Positions 18,154 through 26,900 are shown, counted from the stretch's first letter. The stretch is DNA of 48,127 nucleotides from Paludibacteraceae bacterium (GCA_024399545.1 JAKSNS010000020.1:1-48127); one strand, 5' to 3'. Notes: generated from the letters alone by a model not told the origin. Made by a program: numbers and translations.

Positions 18154-18188
18154 GAGCCACGTCTTTCGCAAGACGTGGCTCCTTGTTT
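18154..18188 (+). terminator. Rho-independent terminator of gene 7056
   Basis: GAGCCACGTCTT and AAGACGTGGCTC form a perfect 12-bp stem around TCGC at 18154-18181, followed by CCTTGTTT. It lies 23 bp after the stop codon of the giant gene. Confidence 0.85.
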
Positions 18189-18415
18189 CTCTCGGCACTG
18201 GGACACCCAAAAACACAATAATTCAGGCCTCTATTTTTTCAAGAAGCAGCCATTCAGCAGCAACTTAGCACCATTCGGTAATATTTTTTTAAAAATAACC
18301 CATATTAGAAAAAAAAGTTGTAACTTTGCAGCGCAAAGTTTTCGGGTGGTGATGATGTGTTGAGAGATGGATAAAACACAGCATAACAAAGAAATATAAA
18401 CTGAGCACTAACATA
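18189..18415. other. Non-coding stretch with an orphan -7 box
   Basis: There is no gene here. TAACTTTG at 18321-18328 is a perfect Bacteroidetes -7 box but lacks a clear TTG 20 bp upstream. It would fire into the decayed accessory DNA that follows, so it may be the former promoter of a lost gene. Confidence 0.5.
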
Positions 18416-18661
18416 TTTATGCATGTATAAGGTCTGGTCAAGGAAATTACTGTACAAATACGTTTCGGCTTGCGAGCAGGCAAGGAACATTAGACAAGAC
18501 ATATTTTGTTAGTTTCTGCATTGAGCAGTTCAAAAAGCATCGGAATATAACCGGCAAGGTGACTGCATTGGCGAGCTTTTATGCGGAAGACAACAATTGC
18601 TCTATGCTTGAGGCTGTTCGCTATATTTATTCTTCGTCGCTATACCAAAGGCTGAGTGACG
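18416..18661 (+). pseudogene. Condensed, internally deleted copy of the 21.4-23.1 kb accessory genes
   Basis: Four short pieces join in the same order as in the intact accessory genes downstream. 18416-18447 resembles 21437-21470 and 18448-18488 resembles 21785-21822 (both in the AlbA_2/HATPase gene). 18489-18570 resembles 22228-22298 (first DUF3791 gene). 18563-18661 resembles 22970-23083 (second DUF3791-like gene). The last junction lies in GGCAAGG, present at both parental sites, so at least that deletion looks microhomology-mediated. No reading frame survives. An older duplicate of the whole module evidently existed here and collapsed. Confidence 0.8.
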
Positions 18662-18694
18662 AAAACACAATACAACAGATTACAAAAACACTAA

Positions 18695-19348
18695 TATGAT
18701 GTCTTCTGCACTACAGACAAAGGCGAACGCCTAATCGTCGAGATGCAGAACCGCTCGCAGAAGTTCTTCAAGGACCGTGCGCTTTACTATATGTCCCGTG
18801 CTGTGTCCGACCAAGGCAACAAACCCGAGTGGAACTATGAACTCAATGCAGTTTATGGGATTTTCTTCCTGAACTTCAAACTTGAAGACATTGAGGGTAG
18901 GGATTCGGACATGAGCCTCACCGAGGTGGTGCTTGCCGAGAAAGAGATAGGGGTCATCTTTAACCCTAAGTTCCAGCAGTATTATATTGAGCTTCCACGG
19001 TTCAATAAGACCGAGAAGGAGTGCTTGACAGAATACGATAAATGGATATAGATCTTAAAACATTTGTATACTATGGAGACAATGCCTTTTGAGGAAGACC
19101 GCAATGCGGTATTTGCGAAACTTGCCGAGACAGCTGCCCGTGCCAACCTGACCAAGGAGGAACGGGCTCGCTACGATGAGCAATGGCGAAACTACAACGA
19201 TTATTATAACACCATTGATTTTGCAAAAGAGGAAGGTCAGGAAACAGAAAGGATTAAAATTGCCAAGGCTTTGAAGGCAAAAGGTATTTCCGTGCAAATG
19301 ATTTCAGAATGCACAGGCTTGACCGAAGAAAAGATAACGGAACTTTGA
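18695..19348 (+). pseudogene. Broken Rpn/PD-(D/E)XK_2 family nuclease gene
   Basis: From 18695 the frame reads YDVFCTTDKGERLIVEMQN, the catalytic core of the Rpn family of recombination-promoting nuclease/transposase-like proteins (D of FDV and the ExQ motif). It continues through the family's RALYYMSRA, NAVYGIFFLNF and YIELPRF segments to 19051. The first third of the gene, including the start codon, is missing, and a stop codon precedes 18695. At about 19050 the frame breaks after DKWI and resumes one frame over with METMPFEEDRN, running to the normal family C-terminus (TGLTEEKITEL) at 19348. It is therefore 5'-truncated and frameshifted and should be non-functional. The family is common in Bacteroidales as repeated, decaying copies. 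Confidence 0.85.
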
Positions 19349-19368
19349 GACAGAAATAAATAATATCT

Positions 19369-19596
19369 ATGGAAACAACGGCAAACAATTCAACGGCAGC
19401 ACAAATGACCATCAATTTGACTGACATTGCTTTGGCTAATGATGTCAAACGCTTGCTAAGACATATTAGTGGTATTGAGAGCATTACTGTCCGTCGCATC
19501 AAAAGCGAAGTCGAGCTCTCTCTTGAAGAAGCGAGGTCTGGCCAAACCACCAGCTGGAACAGCGTGGATGATTATTTCAATACTATTCAACAATGA
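19369..19596 (+). CDS. Antitoxin of a YafQ/RelE-type toxin-antitoxin pair
   Basis: This 75-residue protein overlaps the toxin gene by four bases (ATGA), the usual layout of type II systems. Residues about 13-45 could form a ribbon-helix-helix-like DNA-binding unit (MTINLTDIALANDVKRLL). The C-terminal part (SLEEARSGQTTSWNSVDDYF) resembles the toxin-wrapping tail of Bacteroidetes antitoxins, with an acidic helix and an SxDDYF element. It should bind and neutralise the toxin encoded next and repress the pair's promoter. The gene starts 20 bp after the broken Rpn gene; I see no strong TAnnTTTG box there. Confidence 0.8.
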   Translation: METTANNSTAAQMTINLTDIALANDVKRLLRHISGIESITVRRIKSEVELSLEEARSGQTTSWNSVDDYFNTIQQ

Positions 19597-19871
19597 AATA
19601 TCGTCTCCTGACCACTAAACGCTTCGACAAGGCAGTGAAAAAATGTCTTGCAAAAGGTTATGACTTAAGCAAGCTAAAGGTTGTCATGTCGTTGTTAGAG
19701 GAACATGGCTATCTGCCAGCAGTTTATGTGCCTCACAAACTAAAAGGATATGGTAAAAACAATGTGTGGGAATGCCATTTAGAGCCAGATTGGCTCCTTG
19801 TATGGGAACAGATAGATGAAGAACTTGTATTGATAATGCTGTCAACTGGAACACATAGTGACTTGTTCTGA
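19593..19871 (+). CDS. YafQ-family mRNA interferase toxin
   Basis: The 92-residue product matches the YafQ branch of the RelE superfamily, ribosome-dependent endoribonucleases that cut mRNA. The key residues of E. coli YafQ all have counterparts: H48 (PHKLKGY), H62, D66 and W67 (CHLEPDWLL), H88 (TGTHSD) and the C-terminal F92. Length is normal and the gene is intact, so the toxin should be active. Its start overlaps the antitoxin stop. It is one of three apparently intact accessory units between the two giant surface-protein genes. Confidence 0.9.
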   Translation: MKYRLLTTKRFDKAVKKCLAKGYDLSKLKVVMSLLEEHGYLPAVYVPHKLKGYGKNNVWECHLEPDWLLVWEQIDEELVLIMLSTGTHSDLF

Positions 19872-19924
19872 TAGTTGAGGACGCATGGAAGCATAATAGA
19901 CTCGTTGCGGAAAAACAGAAAATT

Positions 19925-20106
19925 ATGTGCAAGGGCATTGAAAGACTTGAAAACATTTGAAATTGAATATAGAACAAAAAATATAGTAGGTTATGAAAAG
20001 GCCGAATCAAAATAACGCCATTGCCACCACGGCAATGCTGACAAAAACAAATGCAATGAAAAACAAGATGAATTTCTTTGCCAAAGGGGTGATTATGATG
20101 GGTTGA
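19925..20106 (+). pseudogene. 5' stump of a third giant T9SS-protein gene with duplicated upstream DNA
   Basis: Positions 19925-20090 are closely similar to 23817-23975, which covers the tail of an upstream gene, the intergenic stretch, and the first codons of the second giant gene. The frame from ATG 19993 encodes a 37-residue peptide with the same NNAIATTAMLTKTN and MKNKMNFFAK stretches as the giant gene's 5' end, but stops at 20104-20106 inside what would be the signal peptide. It is either the remnant of a deleted third giant gene or a duplicated 5' end. Confidence 0.8.
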
Positions 20107-20220
20107 AAAAATAAAACCCATAAGCTTGACAGGAGTCAGAGGCCTATGGGGATAGCGGGTGCGAAGGTAGTAATAAAATATGGACTGACCAAGAGAAATC
20201 GAAGAAAAATTGCAAGAAAG
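20107..20220. repeat. Leader repeat shared with 22017-22200
   Basis: The sequence from about 20118 (AAGCTTGACAGGAGTCAGAG) and the block GACCAAGAGAAAT to GATGCAATATGCTGAA at 20197-20236 recur, with changes, at 22025-22050 and 22168-22212. In each place the block leads into a different gene: an Abi-like fragment here, DUF3791 there. No coding is supported in this part. Confidence 0.6.
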
Positions 20221-20397
20221 ATGCAATATGCTGAATTTGAACATATAATATCACTTCAAAGGATGGGAAGATACCTGGTTGCATGTGGCAATAGGAAACG
20301 GAAAGCCATGGCTTTGTACAAGATGGACATCAGATTGTCGCAGGAGGAATATGTTTTGGTGAATTATTCCGAGATTGCATTGAGAAATTCGATTTGA
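20221..20397 (+). pseudogene. Truncated Abi-like (Abi_2) gene, N-terminal fragment
   Basis: From ATG 20221 the 58-residue peptide carries the conserved beginning of Abi_2/AbiD-F-like abortive-infection proteins: RMGRYLVACG, then AMALYKMDIRLSQE and EIALRNSI. Full-length members have about 200-300 residues and contain further conserved helices after the ALRNxI motif. Here the frame stops at once (20395-20397) and the next gene begins 7 bp later, so the C-terminal three quarters have been deleted. It is unlikely to act as an abortive-infection protein. Confidence 0.75.
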
Positions 20398-20403
20398 CAA
20401 AAG

Positions 20404-22017
20404 ATGGATTTAGAATATATCAGACATACTACAGAATTTCAGATCTTTGATCGAAAGAGCATAAAGATAGAGCCAAAAGCGTTAGCCGTGACGATAATAG
20501 CTATGGCTAATGCTGATGGTGGAGTGATTGCGCTTGGTGTGGACGATGATGGCACCTTGACTGGTGTGGACAGCAATGTGGAAAAAATGAACGATTTGCT
20601 TCGGGTACCGTTCGATTATTGCGTACCTTCCGTTACGCTGACTCCAGAATATATGGAAGTGACAGATGTAAATGGGAAGCAAAACCATATCGTCTTGCTG
20701 CACGTAAGTCAAAGTATGCTGGTACATGCCAATCAGGCGGACGAAGTATTCTACAGAGTCGGCGATAAGTCGAAGAAACTTACATTCGAACAACGCATAC
20801 AACTTGTGTATGCCAAAGGATCGCACTATTATGAGGATGCACCTGTGAATGAGAGTAGAATGGCTGATGTGGATTGGAATATTGTGGAGGATTACTGCAA
20901 GAAGCAAATGTACATCAAAGGTGCGGATAAATTCTTGCATGAAAATGGTTTTGTCGTTGTGAGGAAATTGGTGGATGGTTCGCATGTTGAAGTACTGACA
21001 GGCGCAGGTGTACTGCTGTTTACTCAAAATCCGCAGAAATATTTTCAGAGGGCAAGAGTGCGGGTGATTCGTTATGATGGCAATGAGGAACGTTTTGGCA
21101 CAGAAATGAACGTGATAAAGGATGAGATATTCTCTGGCAACATTCTGAAGATGACTAATGAGGCTTTAGCCTTTGTAAAAACTCAGATTAAAGAGCATTC
21201 ATTTCTTGGTCAGGATGGTCGTTTTACGACAGTGCCGCAGTATCCAGAGTTCTGCTGGACAGAGATGGTGGTGAATAGCGTGGTTCATAGAGACTACTCA
21301 ATTTTAGGTACTGACATTCAGGTGAAAATATTTGATGACCATTTGGCGGTTGACAGTCCTGGAATTTTGCCTGGATTAGTGAGGACTACAAATATAAGAG
21401 AAATGCATTTTTCGAGGAATCCGAAGATAGCACAATATATGCATGTGTATGGTTTGGTCAAGGAATTTGGGGAAGGCGTAGATCGTATGTTCAGAGAGAT
21501 GAAAATTGCGGGCCAGCCAGAACCGATATATCAAACTATAGAATTTATGGTGAAGGCCACAATAAGGCAACACGATGTGATTGAAAAAGGCTTTTTCAAC
21601 CACGAAGCAAGCAATTTTGGCCAAATAGAGACGAAATCTGACCAAATAAAGAGCAATTTTGACCAAGTTGAGACGAAATCTGACCAAATAAAGAACAATT
21701 TTGACCAAGTTGAGACGAAATCTGACCAAATAACAGATGACATGGTGAGAGAATTTTTAGAGAAATTTAATTCTGACATAGCACCACTGTACAAATATGC
21801 TTCGGCTCGCGAGCAGGCAAGGAACAACTGCTGGAAGGTTATGGTGTGTATCAGAGCAGACAGAAATGTGTCGCATAGCGAATTGAGCAAGAAGACCGGC
21901 ATCAAACCTTCGTCCCTGAAAACCATCATAGGATATATGCGTAATGCAGGAATGATTAACTTTGAAGGCATGACAAGGAATGGGCATTGGATATTGCTTG
22001 AGGCTGAAAAAAATTAA
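20404..22017 (+). CDS. AlbA_2 (Schlafen-type) / HATPase_c_4 protein with repeat coiled coil
   Basis: The 537-residue product has an N-terminal AlbA_2 domain (about residues 5-125, with ANADGGVIALGVDDDG), a nucleic-acid-binding fold shared with Schlafen proteins. A HATPase_c_4 domain follows (about 285-390, with EMVVNSVVHRDYS, VDSPGILP and FGEGVDRMFREM). Next come nearly three copies of a 14-residue repeat (about 403-445), then a C-terminal winged helix (about 470-530, SELSKKTGIKPSSLK). Related genes are usually annotated as putative transcriptional regulators or ATP-binding proteins, and some lie in defence islands. It follows the Abi-like fragment by 7 bp and has no TAnnTTTG box of its own that I can see. 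The gene is intact; a partial, collapsed copy exists at 18416-18488. Confidence 0.85.
   Translation: MDLEYIRHTTEFQIFDRKSIKIEPKALAVTIIAMANADGGVIALGVDDDGTLTGVDSNVEKMNDLLRVPFDYCVPSVTLTPEYMEVTDVNGKQNHIVLLHVSQSMLVHANQADEVFYRVGDKSKKLTFEQRIQLVYAKGSHYYEDAPVNESRMADVDWNIVEDYCKKQMYIKGADKFLHENGFVVVRKLVDGSHVEVLTGAGVLLFTQNPQKYFQRARVRVIRYDGNEERFGTEMNVIKDEIFSGNILKMTNEALAFVKTQIKEHSFLGQDGRFTTVPQYPEFCWTEMVVNSVVHRDYSILGTDIQVKIFDDHLAVDSPGILPGLVRTTNIREMHFSRNPKIAQYMHVYGLVKEFGEGVDRMFREMKIAGQPEPIYQTIEFMVKATIRQHDVIEKGFFNHEASNFGQIETKSDQIKSNFDQVETKSDQIKNNFDQVETKSDQITDDMVREFLEKFNSDIAPLYKYASAREQARNNCWKVMVCIRADRNVSHSELSKKTGIKPSSLKTIIGYMRNAGMINFEGMTRNGHWILLEAEKN
21610..21735 (+). repeat. 42-bp in-frame tandem repeat in gene 20404
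   Basis: Units begin at 21610, 21652 and 21694; units two and three are almost identical and the last is incomplete. Each encodes 14 residues of the type NFDQVETKSDQIK, two heptads, consistent with a lengthening coiled coil. Unit number could vary by slippage without frame loss. Confidence 0.85.
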
Positions 22018-22214
22018 AACCCTCATGCTTGACCGAAGTCAGAGACATAAAGGAATAGCGAGTGCAAAGGTCGTGCCAGTGAGAGCAGAAGCCAAATCCC
22101 ATTTGGATTATGCCGAGTGCAGCCGACCTTCGCAGATATGCAGAGGTAGATATAAATTCTGAATTGACCAAAAGAAACTGAAGAAAATTACAATAAAAAT
22201 GCAATATGCTGAAT
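22018..22214. repeat. Leader with dispersed hairpin repeat, upstream of the DUF3791 operon
   Basis: Between the AlbA_2 gene and the DUF3791 gene lies a 197-bp non-coding leader. Positions 22066-22180 resemble 35005-35102: AGAGCAGAAGCC, a hairpin, TATGCCGAG, a CAG-rich stretch, and CCAAAAGAAACT. The hairpin here is CCAAAT-CCC-ATTTGG (22092-22106) and there CCAAGC-TT-GCTTGG, so the stem is kept while its bases change. Similar leader sequence precedes the Abi fragment at 20221. Confidence 0.6.
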
Positions 22215-22433
22215 ATGAGCAAACAAGAATTAGACAAAACATATTTTGTTAGTTTCTGCATTGAGCAATTCAAAAAACATCGTGGGATAACGGGCAAGGA
22301 AGCTGCTGAATTGCTTTATTCAGCAGATATATGTGACTATCTCAACGACAATTACGAAATACTGCATACCCAAAGCAGACAATGGATTATTGAAGAGATA
22401 GAAGAACGACTTAAATTAGCAGAGAGCAAATGA
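22215..22433 (+). CDS. DUF3791 protein (first gene of DUF3791-DUF3990-DUF3791 operon)
   Basis: From ATG 22215 the 72-residue product matches DUF3791: FVSFCIEQFKKHRGITGKEA, then an acidic LYSADICDYLNDNYEILHT and a helical end (WIIEEIEERL). ATG 22206 is three codons upstream in frame and also possible. Members occur next to DUF3990 genes in Bacteroidota and Firmicutes and are thought to act as antitoxin-like partners; that role is inferred from the layout. The stop overlaps the DUF3990 start (ATGA). A decayed copy of part of this gene lies at 18489-18570. Confidence 0.85.
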   Translation: MSKQELDKTYFVSFCIEQFKKHRGITGKEAAELLYSADICDYLNDNYEILHTQSRQWIIEEIEERLKLAESK

Positions 22434-22927
22434 ACAAGATAACGATATATCATGGCAGTCTGGATATTGTTTATCATCCTGAGATTCGCCAATCAAATAG
22501 GACTCTTGACTATGGTTGCGGGTTCTATACAACAACGAATTACCAACAAGCCGAGGATTGGGTAACCAGACACAGCAAAGACAGGAGAAAACCATCCTGC
22601 GGTTACGTCAACCTATACGAGGTTGATTTGGATGCCATAAGAGCAAGTAATTGCAAATGGTTTGAAGGTCCAACGGAAGAATGGGTTGATTTCGTTTATG
22701 CCAATCGTAACGATCGTAATTTCAATCATACGTATGATTATGTTTATGGCCCAGTTGCCAACGACAAAGTATATGCTGCTTTTGCATTGTATGAATCTGG
22801 TCTTTTGAACAAGCAAGAACTCATAAAAGAGTTGAGGACATATACGCTTGTAGATCAGTTGCTCATGCACACAGAAGAATCACTTAAATCAATAACATTT
22901 ATTGAAGCAAAAGAAATAAAGCTATGA
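22430..22927 (+). CDS. DUF3990 ADP-ribosyltransferase-like protein (likely toxin)
   Basis: The 165-residue product matches DUF3990, a family with the ADP-ribosyltransferase fold. The start IYHGS (H8) and the GCGFYTTT segment (about residues 30-37) correspond to the His and Tyr of an H-Y-E type NAD site. The E of TEEWVDFVYANR (about 84) is the best candidate for the catalytic Glu. Two small DUF3791-type genes flank it with four-base ATGA overlaps on each side, so the three must be co-translated in defined amounts, as in toxin-antitoxin operons. The target is unknown. All candidate active-site residues are present and the frame is intact. Confidence 0.85.
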   Translation: MNKITIYHGSLDIVYHPEIRQSNRTLDYGCGFYTTTNYQQAEDWVTRHSKDRRKPSCGYVNLYEVDLDAIRASNCKWFEGPTEEWVDFVYANRNDRNFNHTYDYVYGPVANDKVYAAFALYESGLLNKQELIKELRTYTLVDQLLMHTEESLKSITFIEAKEIKL

Positions 22928-23130
22928 ATCTTGACATTACACAAGACAATTTGCATCTGCTCCTTCCTGGCAAGGTGACTGCGTTGGCGAGTTTTTATGC
23001 CGAAGACAACAATTGCTCTATGCTTGAAGCTGTTCGCTATATTTATTCTTCATCGCTATACCAAAAGTTGAGCGATGAAAGCACAAAACTCTGGCATTTA
23101 GGTGCTGTTGCGTTGTATGGAATGCTATAG
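22924..23130 (+). CDS. DUF3791-like small partner protein
   Basis: The 68-residue product has the pattern of the second small protein found downstream of DUF3990 genes: a KVTALASFYAEDNNCSMLEA stretch, then YSSSLYQKLSDESTKLWHLG and a closing ALYGML. It overlaps the DUF3990 gene by four bases. The most likely role is binding the ADP-ribosyltransferase-like protein, alone or with the first DUF3791 protein. Directly after its stop codon comes a fused tail of an unknown gene (23131-23244). A decayed copy of most of this gene lies at 18563-18661. Confidence 0.8.
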   Translation: MNLDITQDNLHLLLPGKVTALASFYAEDNNCSMLEAVRYIYSSSLYQKLSDESTKLWHLGAVALYGML

Positions 23131-23244
23131 TACCCCATCAGAAGGATAATGATGCTCTTTGGGTATATGGGGATAGATGGGAGAAAACTTCTGAACGGGT
23201 TGGACGACTTTGACAATGTATGCAAAAGCTTTGAAACCATTTAA
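23131..23244 (+). pseudogene. Orphan C-terminal coding tail, copy 1
   Basis: In frame from the base after the DUF3791 stop, this piece reads RRIMMLFGYMGIDG and GLDDF and ends at TAA 23242-23244. It has no start codon of its own. A second copy (23712-23843) and a third partial copy (about 19925-19961) share the same ending. It is the 3' end of a gene family I do not recognise, joined to different upstream sequence each time. Confidence 0.6.
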
Positions 23245-23392
23245 TTTGGACTGAAAGTTAAACCAATAATCTTGACTGGAGTCAAAGATTGATAATGGAT
23301 GCAAGACATAGATAACTGCCATGAAAAACAAAACAAAATGAAAACTGAAAAGCAAAAAGAACGTGAAAGGAAATAACATACCATAGATGATT

Positions 23393-23696
23393 ATGGCAAA
23401 AATATATGTACAAGAAACAGAGATAACCGTTATCAATATTCAGAATGAAGACTATATTTCGCTTACGGATATGGCACACAGCCAATTGCAGGAGCACATA
23501 GTATTCAGATGGATGAGTTTGAAGAGTACGATAGAGTATTTGGGAGAATGGGAGAAACTCTATAACCCAAGTTTTAATTGTACCGAATTCGATACAATTA
23601 GGAATGCAGTCTGAGCGGCTTATGAAATTGAATAAAATTGCAATCCAGCAGATGAAGGTATTAGAAGATATTGTTGATAGGAGATTGTTGAAATAA
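23393..23696 (+). pseudogene. KilA-N domain gene with internal deletion and frameshift
   Basis: The frame from ATG 23393 begins like Bacteroidetes KilA-N proteins (YISLTDMA, then STIEYLGEWEKLYNP and TEFDTIRN) but stops at 23612. The familiar C-terminus of the family (SERLMKLNKIAIQQMKVLED, ending DRRLLK) appears in another frame and ends at TAA 23694-23696. Most of the middle of the usual 250-300 residue protein is missing. KilA-N domains bind DNA and are spread by phages and mobile elements. Confidence 0.8.
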
Positions 23697-23711
23697 AAAA
23701 TAGATTTGACG

Positions 23712-23843
23712 TACATCAGGAAGCAATACCGAAGGATAATGATGCTGTTTGGATACATGGGGATAGATGGAGCGAGACTCCTGAAAGGGTTGGACGACTT
23801 CGGAACTGTGTGCAAGGGCATTGAAAGACTTGAAAACATTTGA
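23712..23843 (+). pseudogene. Orphan C-terminal coding tail, copy 2
   Basis: This piece reads RKQYRRIMMLFGYMGIDG, then RLLKGLDDFGTVCKGIERL and ends at TGA 23841-23843. It matches 23131-23244 in most residues and its last third matches 19925-19961. It starts without an initiation codon right after the KilA-N remnant. Confidence 0.6.
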
Positions 23844-23935
23844 GATTGAATATAGAACAAATATAGTAGGTTATGAAAAGACTGAATCTGAATAACGCCA
23901 TTGCCACCACGGCAATGCTGACAAAAACAAATACT

Positions 23936-26900
23936 ATGAAAAACAAAATGAATTTCTTCGCCAAAGTGGTGATGCTTGTGGCGATGATGGTGGCATTACC
24001 GTATAAATCATTGTATGCTGATGAATATATAGATAAAACGTGTCTAAACAATCCTGTGTATAATGGAACAACATGGTATTCTTTGTATGTGTTCGATGAT
24101 CAGAATCTAAAAAAAAATGATGACAGAAAACCATACGTATTTCCACCAACAAACGGCACTTTGACATTTGAATATCGCGGTACTAATGGAACTTCTTCAA
24201 GCCTAAGTAGTCGAACACTTTCTGTATATGACTTGATAGGTAATAATGATTGGCAACCATGTAACCCGGCATCAAAGACATTTTCTCAATCTGATAATTA
24301 TTCAACTTACAGTGGAACGTGTAGAGAAAATGTGGTGCAACTTAGCATGAAAATAACTAGTACGGGTTCATCGGGGGCATATCAGCATCGAGTTAAAAAC
24401 ATAAAGATTCCTCTTAAACGACACTTACATCTCTATAATGCCACTCCCGATGGTTCAATAGGTGTCACAAGTACTTCAAGGAATTTTGGAAATACAATAA
24501 AAATAGGTTCAACAGACGAAGCGACGATTAATATCCGTTCTTTTCTGACTACTACAAACCTGAAAATGAAAGTTATACAAGCAACAGGTGATGCTCAAAG
24601 TATGACTGATGTGAAAGACGTTTTTAAGATAAGATACTTAAATCAAGTATATAATGGAGAGGTTACAATCACCAGTACTGCGAATGTTTGTGGATACCCA
24701 GGAGCTACAGGGAATAACACTTCATCTTCAAATCAAGCAACACCAATTAACACAAGTTCTATTCCTGTCGTTATAGAATACCATCCAAATGAGGCATTGT
24801 CAAGAAAGGCAAGACTTATCTTTTACGATGGTAGTGAAACCAATGTATTAGCATACGTTGATCTGGAAGGTACTGGCGTTAAGAAGACACCGACTTTCAA
24901 TTGGAAAGTTACAGACATGGCATTAGATGATGCAGCAAAAAGTATCAGCGATATTGTTGAAATGACTCAGATAGATGCCACTGGAGCAATAACAATAGTT
25001 GAGACAAACCAAGATGGTTCAACGCCCCCAACCTCACCAAAACTTTCAATAGCAAATGGTCAAGTAAGCGTATTGGAGGATGTGCCAACAGGTGTTACAT
25101 ATTTGAAAGCCTCATACGATGGCAATTCAACCTATGAATCCGCCACTTCAGGACCTCAAGAGTTCACCATAAGCCAAAACCAATTGCAGGAGCGAAACAT
25201 TTACTGGACTGCCGACTTCACAGGTTTGCGTGATAATCAAGGGACAATTGATTTGACAATTTCTCCATGGAAAGCAACAACCGACCCTAATAACGGTAAT
25301 GTGGATGATTATATAGTTGACGATCCATCAATAGCAAGTGTGAGTGATGACAAGACTACTCTCACAATACACAAAGAAGGCATTACGACAATTACTGCCA
25401 TAAAAAATGCAGATGCTACATATAAAAAGGCAACAATGACTAAAACTCTGGTTGTATCAAGTTCGAGTGGGTGCACTAAGTATTGGATTAATGCCTCGCC
25501 AAATACGACTTCTGATTATACATGTCCGTCATTTAACGGCAGACCAAGAGAAGTTGTTTGGACTATAGAGACGAATGATTATGACCATTCTATAGGTACA
25601 GTGTATTTACAAACGGTAAATGGACAGACTATTAAAACGGAAACTACAGCGCGAAATAAAAAAAATGTTTATAGGACTCCAATTACCGGAAATGACACAA
25701 CATTGAGACAATTTAAAGTAACTGGTCTAAAGGGATGGGAAGCATTTAATTATGGAAAACGAACTTTAATAGGTTTCCAAGTTGTTATGGCATCATACCT
25801 TGATGAAATTCCAAACAATTACATCGCTTTTGGAGAATACGATAACTTTTCCACTAAACCATTAACAAACAAATCAATCGCATATTACCAAAACATTCCT
25901 GGCAATATTTCAGTTGAGGTGGTTGATGTCGATGAAGGCAGCAATAACACCTGGGATTGTTTCACATTCCCAAATGGTTCTCGCGAGTTGTCTATAACAG
26001 GGGGATGTGAAAATAAAGGAACTGCGACAATAAACCTTAATTTCACTCCCAAACAAGTAGGCGAACATAAGGCAAGACTTAAAGTCAGCGCATACGATGG
26101 CAACAGCGATGAACCTGTGACATTCTACATCCCGATAACAGGATCTGGTAGAAAAATCACACAGACACTGACTTGGAACAACAACCCTACTCACCCTATT
26201 TTCACAGGAACATATCATGCCCTATCGAATGACGTGATTTTGACAGATGCTGCCAAAACAAGTGGTGTGACTACAAGTGTGGGTGGTGCTTTGACTGTAG
26301 AGTATTCATCATCTGATAATACAGTTGCAGAAGTAAAAAAAGATGCTAATGGCATTCAGTATATAGATTTCAAAAAGGCTGGAACTTTCAAATTAAGAGC
26401 AAATTGCGAAGGTAATGCAGTGTATTCAGATGCAGCGCAAATAGAAAGCGGTGATATCACCGTCTCGTTAGCCACCCCTAACCTGACCATATCAGGAAAC
26501 ACAACGCCAGAAGTGTTCTCAACATTCCAGGTATCTGCATCTTCAACTGGCACGACATCGGAAGGTTATAATGGAGCTTCGGATGGTAAAATACAATTCA
26601 CGATAGACCAGGATGCCAATACACACGCTACAATCTCAAATTATAGCGAGGCGAATAAGAGTTGTGACGTAACAGTATCATCACGAGAGACTGAAACAGG
26701 TGTACCTGTAAAGGTCGTTGCGCATCTTGCAGAAACGGATATTTATGAAGCAAAGACCGAGACCCTTACTGTAACCGCAACCAAGATTGATCCTAAGTTC
26801 AATTGGACAGATAGCGACTTCAGCAATTTGAAATATGGTGACAACAAAACAGTTACCGTGAATTATGACTACCAGAGTCAGTTGAACGCACAAGGTACCG

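Noticed and set aside
20146-20220. N-terminal extension of the Abi-like fragment
   Set aside because: This stretch belongs to the leader repeat shared with 22018-22214; the Abi-like similarity begins at ATG 20221.
21610-21735. Possible CRISPR array
   Set aside because: The 42-bp units are adjacent without spacers and in frame in a protein-coding gene, so they are a protein repeat.
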